Assembly: GCF_026914185.1 (NCBI RefSeq)
Contig: NC_070563.1
Location: 1,426,001 to 1,490,000, forward strand
Direction: 5' to 3'
Length of the DNA stretch: 64,000 nt
DNA from: Puccinia triticina
Lineage: Eukaryota; Basidiomycota; Pucciniomycetes; Pucciniales; Pucciniaceae
Positions 58,778 to 64,000 of the stretch are shown here, one piece after another (positions within the stretch are counted from its first letter, which is position 1; each line of letters opens with the position of its first letter). The notes under the pieces are model-generated. The model did no database searches, was not told where the DNA came from, and was given only the letters and a program-made list of their open reading frames with translations. Both the position numbers and the translations under genes were made by a program.

Positions 58778-59559
58778 GCTGGACCCCAGGTACAAAGGCA
58801 CTGGGTATTTAATGAAAGAATGTGGAAAAATAGAATATTTATTCCATTAGACTTATGGTTTTTCTAATTACAGTTGAAGACTTCCTGTTGGCATTTTGAG
58901 AGCTCTAGATGCCCTTCAAAATACTAAATGCAGAAATCTACCAGAAACACAACGGTTGCACGTGAGAGCAATGATTCCCAGGCTTAGGAAAACACATTTA
59001 TTTTTGACAAAAATTAAAAATTGGGTTGTGTGAATTGAAATCTGGGAGAGATGCAGATCCAAAGGGAAGTCATGCAGTGTCTCTCTTGAGGATTAAATTT
59101 AGGGCAAGCCTTTATGCACACCAAAAAAAAACCCCTGTGCATGCCAAGGATATGGTGTGAGCGGTTGAACAAGCCAACATGGTTGGTGTGCATTTCCACC
59201 CACACCAGCTGTTTTAGTGTGTCAATACACGCACGCCTTAGAATTGGCTTTTCTGCCCTGACACGCCAGAGAGTCTTATAAAGCTGGCCTGTGGATGCCT
59301 ATATGCCAGAGAAAGAGACGTGTTTTCCCGCCAGACGCCAAGATCAGGCATTGGCCGCATTGATTCTGGCGTGAATAGCCCGCCTTTGGTGTGAATGAAC
59401 CTCCACGCCACAAAGATTGTGGCGTGCATAAATGGCTTGCACGTTGTTCTGAGCTCGTCATTGATTCACAATCTAAAAACAAAGAGGAAACAACAGAAAA
59501 AAGATAAAAGAGAACATAAACAAGAGGAATAAAAAAAGGAAACACAGCTCATATCACAA
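58778..59559. other. Spacer, no gene recognised
   Basis: 59220-59430 repeats the words ACGCCA and TGGCGTG many times in both orientations, as in a decayed palindromic element. A GAAGACTTCCTGTTGG word at 58875 faintly resembles the MITE family end. Confidence 0.35.
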
Positions 59560-62336
59560 AAGGCGCTTGTTGTAGAGTTCGAGCCCACCCATAATCTTAG
59601 TTAGCCAATTTTGAGCGGCCTCGGAGGTGAGTTGGGTGGCCACAATGGGAGGGGGGATTGGTTTTACCCCATCCTTCATGTTAACCAGAACCCAGTGGTT
59701 CTTGTTCACATGAAGGATATATATTGGTTTGGTATCTGGAGAGTCTTCTGGTCCAAGTCGTAGGGGCAGGTAGGTGTTGCAAGATCAAAGCGAAATGAAA
59801 ACAACCGGTTGTACAAATGTGTTTGAAACGATCTGACCGTGAGCCAGCTTGTCAAGCCATTTGGTGCAACCAGCCTTGGTTTTGAGGGTCTTCATTTCGA
59901 GTCCAGCAATAATCTTTTTGAATAACTTTTCTTCGCCCTCTAGTTTTAAGTACAGCTCTTTGTTTTCAAGAACCTCTTGAACCATTTGCTTTCTGACTTG
60001 AAACCACCCGTTGTGGTAGACGGAAAAGTGGAAAAATAAAAAGTTTTTTCTATACCACATAATTACTCATACTAGGCCTCAAGATACCCCCAAATGGACC
60101 CCAGAAATGGATTCTACGGCCAATTTCACCCCTAGTCACCACTGGAAGCACCCCTGGACCCCTTCTAGTGTGGAAGTTACACCTCATGGACACATATCAC
60201 ACGGCCAGCCCCAGTAACTCAGCTGTCACCTGCCTCAACCCAAGTTTCACAGTAGTACACTTATAAATATCACAGGATACAAACATACATCTCCCTGTCA
60301 GGCTACACTCATTACATATTAACTACATACACTCCTTTATATACATAGTATGACATCATTTACACTGTTTCTGCAGCCTCAGACTTGTGTATACACTAAT
60401 TCCCCCTGTATGACAGCTCATGCAGTCTACTGTCACCTCAGGCATGCGTTAGAATGTTCTGTTGTATATTCTGACATCATTCATGCGCCCCTGAGGGGTT
60501 ATGACATCATTTGTATCTACTCCCACCAGCTAAAATCCCTCACCCTGTTGTCTAGTTTAGCTGAAACCCTAACCCACAAGCCCCTTTGGGGCTCCACTTT
60601 TGTCTATAAAAGGAGCTCTCTCCACCCCCAGTGGTCTGCTCTCCAGTTTCTGACCCAGAACTCACAAGTCACCCAACACTCATCCACACTCAAATCCTAA
60701 AACCCTTATAACAATAAATTAACCCTTATAACAACAATTCAACCCTTATAACAAAGTAATTAAAACACTTACACGTTGCCAGTCAAACAGATTTCATCTG
60801 GAACAGACCAGACCTATCACTTAATAAAACTTGCCAAGCTGAGCTTGGTGGGTCTTGTTGACTGATAACAGAAGGGCAGAGCTTGCAACTCCACCATACC
60901 CTTCACCATTCAGCAAAAGGGTTTCATTACCACTTTTGAGTCTTACACCGTTGTTATTGTAGCCAAGAGCCTTGGCAACACATCAAAAACCACAATTTCT
61001 GTCAGAATCAGGATCAAAAATGTCCTTGATAAATGGAAGGAAGTTATTGGGTATTTGAGATTGGTATGGATGATTGTTCAAAAGGTCGGACTTTGAATTT
61101 TCTTCGTCTGACTTGTTGACCTTGGAATTTGATTGCTTATTGTCTTTGTCGATTTCAGAATGATCATCTTTGGATTGCTCTACATTGATTTCAGGATTCA
61201 AATCTTCTGAAGCGGAAAAATCTGGAGAGTTCTCAGGATTTGCTTTGTCAGCATTGTTTTTGGAATCGGAGTTGGCCAAAGATTCAGCTGGTGATTCAGT
61301 ACTGTTGCGAGCACTTTGTTTCAATCTCTTAGAATTTTGCTTTGGAGCCTTCAGGGCCCTTTTCTTTTTTTCCAATTTTAACTTGGCTTCAACTACTTCA
61401 AAGGCCAATGGGTCTTGTTTAGCCAACTTCACACCGCGTTTCTTCAGGGACGGCCTCCCCTTAGTTTTTCTTGACAAGTGGGGCTTGAATTGCAATGGTT
61501 GTATGCGTCCCGTCGAGGATTCGTTTGATATGCTCAAGTGTATTTCCAAGGTTGTTGCTTGATTCGTTTTTTAGAGCTATTGTCAAATTCCTGATCTCCT
61601 GATCCAGATCAATTTCATTATCTTCAATTTCCTGCAAAAGGCACTCGCAAACAATCAAGAAGATCAGCTCAGGACTTGAATTTCAGAAAGAAACACCAAA
61701 GAAACAACCGAGATCTTCAACGTACCGTGATCTCAGGATTGTACCACAAATGCTACTGGAGATGGAAATCTTCTGGTGTCAATGAATTGCTGCTTTCCAA
61801 TACCTCTCTGATTCAATGTGCACAAGGTATTCCAATCCCAATCGTCAAAGTTTTGGAACATGGTGCCGTTGGGTCAAGATTTGCAAGCCGTTTGTATTGA
61901 TCAAGACATTCCTTGATTGCAAAGGTAGAGATGTGGCCTAGAAGAGGAATAAAGCAGTTTGAGATTTTGTTCAGGGTCTTGACAAAATCTTGGCCGATGG
62001 ACTCGTGAACATGATTTACTTGAAAGTTGACCACATGCGCCAATGACTTGAAAACCAATAACAAGTCACCCCAAGAGTTCTTCACAAATGTCTTGAGGTA
62101 TGCATGGCCTGATTCAACCCTTGATGTTTTTAAGTTTTGGAGGTGAGGGTACTGACATGCCCATGCAACAACAAACAGATCTTTCACCGGAAGTATGTTT
62201 TTATTGAGATATTCCATGACAGCCAGACGAGTCAACAGGAATTGCTTCAAATTAGTGATCCGCTCCTCGTAAATTGCATCCAATGTGGAACTACTCTTGG
62301 GATAAATAGAGCTGGAGAGGGAATGGTGCTTTAATG
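59560..62336 (-). pseudogene. MULE transposase relic with OTU-like C-terminus
   Basis: Minus-strand fragments follow the order of a MULE-derived protein. 62336-61813 has KTSRVESGHAYLKTFV and a helical segment typical of the region after the DDE core. 61810-61700 has HIESERYWKAAI followed by a frameshift and a stop. 61658-60983 has RKTKGRPSLKKRG, an AT-hook-like stretch, a Ser/Asn/Asp-rich linker, and FDPDSDRNCGF, the start of an OTU cysteine-protease domain. After the insertion 60012-60982 it resumes at 60011 with NGWFQVRKQM and ends with KNHWVLVNMKDG (59720-59670), where the OTU catalytic His would be. The N-terminal half is missing, cut off by the Copia element at about 62340. It is not functional as a whole. 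Confidence 0.7.
60012..60982 (+). mobile_element. LTR-like repeat inserted in the MULE-OTU relic
   Basis: It begins TGTGGTAGACGG and ends CCTTGGCAACACA, TG...CA as in an LTR. GTCTATAAAAGGAGC near 60603 is a TATA-type promoter, followed downstream by several CCTTATAACAA repeats and AATAAA words. A truncated relative lies at 47558-48908. No matching 5-bp target duplication was found, so solo LTR is probable but not proven. Confidence 0.6.
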
Positions 62337-62339
62337 GGC

Positions 62340-64000
62340 TGCCTCTCTGGGAACAAGAAAAAGATATAAGAGTGTGGACTCTTACGGAAAGGTGTGGCTA
62401 TAGAGGATTCTTGAGGTATGTCTTGAGGATTACTTTTCTACTAATCTAATATTTTGTACACAGATATCAAGCTTGTCCAATCTGATTTATTGGCATAAGC
62501 AAGGCTAATGATAGGTGACCAGTGATCTGAATTACTTTAACAGGATCTGATGGAGAACAAATGAAGAGGAAAACAACCCAGTTTATATACACAAGAAAGA
62601 GGAGCCATGAGGAAAAAAGGATAACCTGAAGGGAAGCATAGAACATTCTAATTATATAGGATGAAACAGCCATGTGGTCAGAGTAGTGGGTCAAGGAGTC
62701 ACATGATGGTGTAATAGTGGGTGGAGATGATGCCATCTTCTGGGGGCTATGGTGCAATCTTCCTAGTTGGAGGAGGTGATATGTGAGACATAACAGGGGT
62801 AGAATCTTGAGATGAATACAGAGAAAGAGTTCCACTCATGTGAGTAGATGCACCGGAATCAAGGAGAATCTTCCCATCGCCAACTTCTGGAATGTCAAGT
62901 TGTCGAAGTCGATTGTTCTTGCCAAAAGGCCGATCCGGTGGTAGGTAGTTCAATCCTGGGTTATTGTGACCTTTGGGGGGAGGTCCTATTTCACCCAACT
63001 CAACATCTTCCCAGAACAGGCAACAATTGTTATACCAATGTCTGTCTTGTTTACAGTAGTGTCATTTTGGGCCATATTTGACTTTGAGGTGCAGGCTGAG
63101 TGGATAGCCTCGATAAGCTGTTGCTTTCTTGATAGACAGATTTGGCTTTGGTCAAGCTGGTATTGCATTCTGGATGTTTGATGCAATGACTGGTGGCTGA
63201 TTGTATGGCGGGGAATTCCGCCAATGAGGTGGCGCATATTGACCAGTACTGTTGCATATAGCATTGATGGCGTCAAGTTCCATTGGTACATAGGAGTCTT
63301 CAGGGGCAGCCACTTTGTGTTGCGCTTTCCCAGTAGCAGCTTGAATCACAGTCATGACATCGTTGAGGCTGGACTCTGTTGACGCTTCCAACTTCTGACT
63401 GACAACAAACTCGAACGTCTTGGGGTCAATCCCAATGGGTGCCGCAAAACTACTCTGAAGAAACAAACCTCCAATTTCTTGCAGCGTAATCTTCAACTCG
63501 ACAATCTCAGCCCACACTCTGCTCCAGGTTGCTAGATCTTGGTCGGTGCCAGCGGCATGGTGTCCAATAAGTGTAGAAAACTGGCCGATCAGGTCAAGTT
63601 TATGCTGTTGGTCTGAGTGATTGCGTTGACTTTTGAGGTTCTTGAATATCTTCCACGGATCATCAGAGTTGGTCCCATTGATGATGTTGAGCAGGGGTGT
63701 TTCAATTGTTGATCTGAGTAGACAGGCTATTGCGGCTTGGTCCTTGGTTGATCGCAACTTGAAGTTAGATTCTTTCAAAGTAAATGTGCCTTTGTTCTTG
63801 AATACATATTTCAGAGTCCTGTTGAGTTCCCAATCCCAAGCCTTAAAATTAGCTTTTCCTTTCACCAAGCGGGTCTTTTTTGGATTGTGCATGAAATGCA
63901 AATCAAGCAGCTTCTTGTGGAAGCTATTCAGGACGCTGTTCCCATTATAAACATTGGCTTGATGTGTGGGTTGTGGGATGAGGAGAGTTAGCCAATTGAT
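62340..64000 (-). mobile_element. Copia element, gag-protease with internal deletion
   Basis: On the minus strand a Copia-type gag (63901-63152) is followed in broken frames by a protease motif (LLDSGASTHMSG, 62871-62836). Almost directly after it comes LTR-like sequence with TATATAAACTGGG (about 62585-62572) and CAATAAATC (about 62490-62480). Integrase, reverse transcriptase and RNase H are absent, so the element has lost its centre. The other end lies beyond the window. Confidence 0.7.
63152..63901 (-). pseudogene. Copia gag fragment
   Basis: About 250 codons with KGKANFKAWDWELNRTLKYV near the start and LLNIINGTNSDDPWKIFKNL in the middle correspond to the gag region of Ty1/Copia elements, which forms the particle shell. 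The zinc-knuckle region that should follow near 63150 is out of frame and degenerate. The protease Asp motif lies further on in another frame. The frame begins with an ATG at 63901, but upstream sequence up to the window end may also belong to the element. Confidence 0.65.

Noticed and set aside
59785..60060. Independent 91-codon gene on the minus strand
   Set aside because: Its first residues come from the inserted LTR-like repeat and the rest continues the MULE-OTU relic, so it is a chance fusion.

Overview
The window looks like a piece of a repeat-rich basidiomycete genome, most likely a rust fungus (Pucciniales, Puccinia-like). This is inferred from short GT-AG introns of about 55-120 bp, the host genes, small secreted cysteine-rich proteins, and transposon families (MULE with SWIM or OTU domains, BED-type hAT, chromodomain Ty3/Gypsy, Helitron relics). 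No species call is possible from sequence alone. Splice sites were assigned by eye, requiring GT-AG borders and a continuous reading frame.

Host genes: a multicopper oxidase (5336-7736, 8 exons, 613 aa); an 8-cysteine secreted protein (31571-32403, 5 exons, 166 aa); an RCC1-repeat protein (34058-32785, minus, 2 exons, 401 aa) divergent from a TMEM170-like membrane protein (34409-35326, 3 exons, 209 aa); KRR1 (43445-45218, 7 exons, 392 aa). KRR1 is flanked by two paralogous 6-cysteine secreted proteins (42540-41695 minus, 136 aa; 49983-50710 plus, 137 aa) that share exon structure and promoter sequence.

Transposons by region. 1-5 kb: unassigned sequence, a TGGAGGACTTCCCGT inverted-repeat element, a 39-bp palindromic minisatellite and a GCTGCGCTACGC foldback. 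8-12 kb: decayed Helitron helicase. 12.3-14.6 kb: a palindromic foldback split by a hAT-like MITE that carries tRNA-derived repeats. 15.9-18.5 kb: CCAGCTC arrays in inverted arrangement, a 664-bp tandem duplication and 28-bp palindromic repeats. 18.8-27.2 kb: chromodomain Ty3/Gypsy element with 637-bp LTRs, disabled by stops and a frame break, plus a truncated extra copy joined to its 5' LTR. 28.6-30.3 kb: several MITEs. 35.5-36.8 kb: a second palindromic satellite. 37.3-40.2 kb: a MULE transposase gene that reads through five exons without a break. 47.6-48.9 kb: an LTR-like repeat split by a non-autonomous hAT. 50.8-57.4 kb: an apparently complete hAT element (12-exon, 799-aa transposase, TIRs, target duplication), itself split by an LTR retroelement with no recognisable polymerase whose two LTRs look identical. 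58-64 kb: a solo LTR, a MULE-OTU relic interrupted by an LTR-like repeat, and a deleted Copia element.

The most interesting points are the intact hAT with its short relative and an in-window empty site, the paired secreted proteins around KRR1 that each have a transposon inside or next to them, the nested retroelement, the intact MULE gene, and palindromic satellites sharing one core motif at two places.
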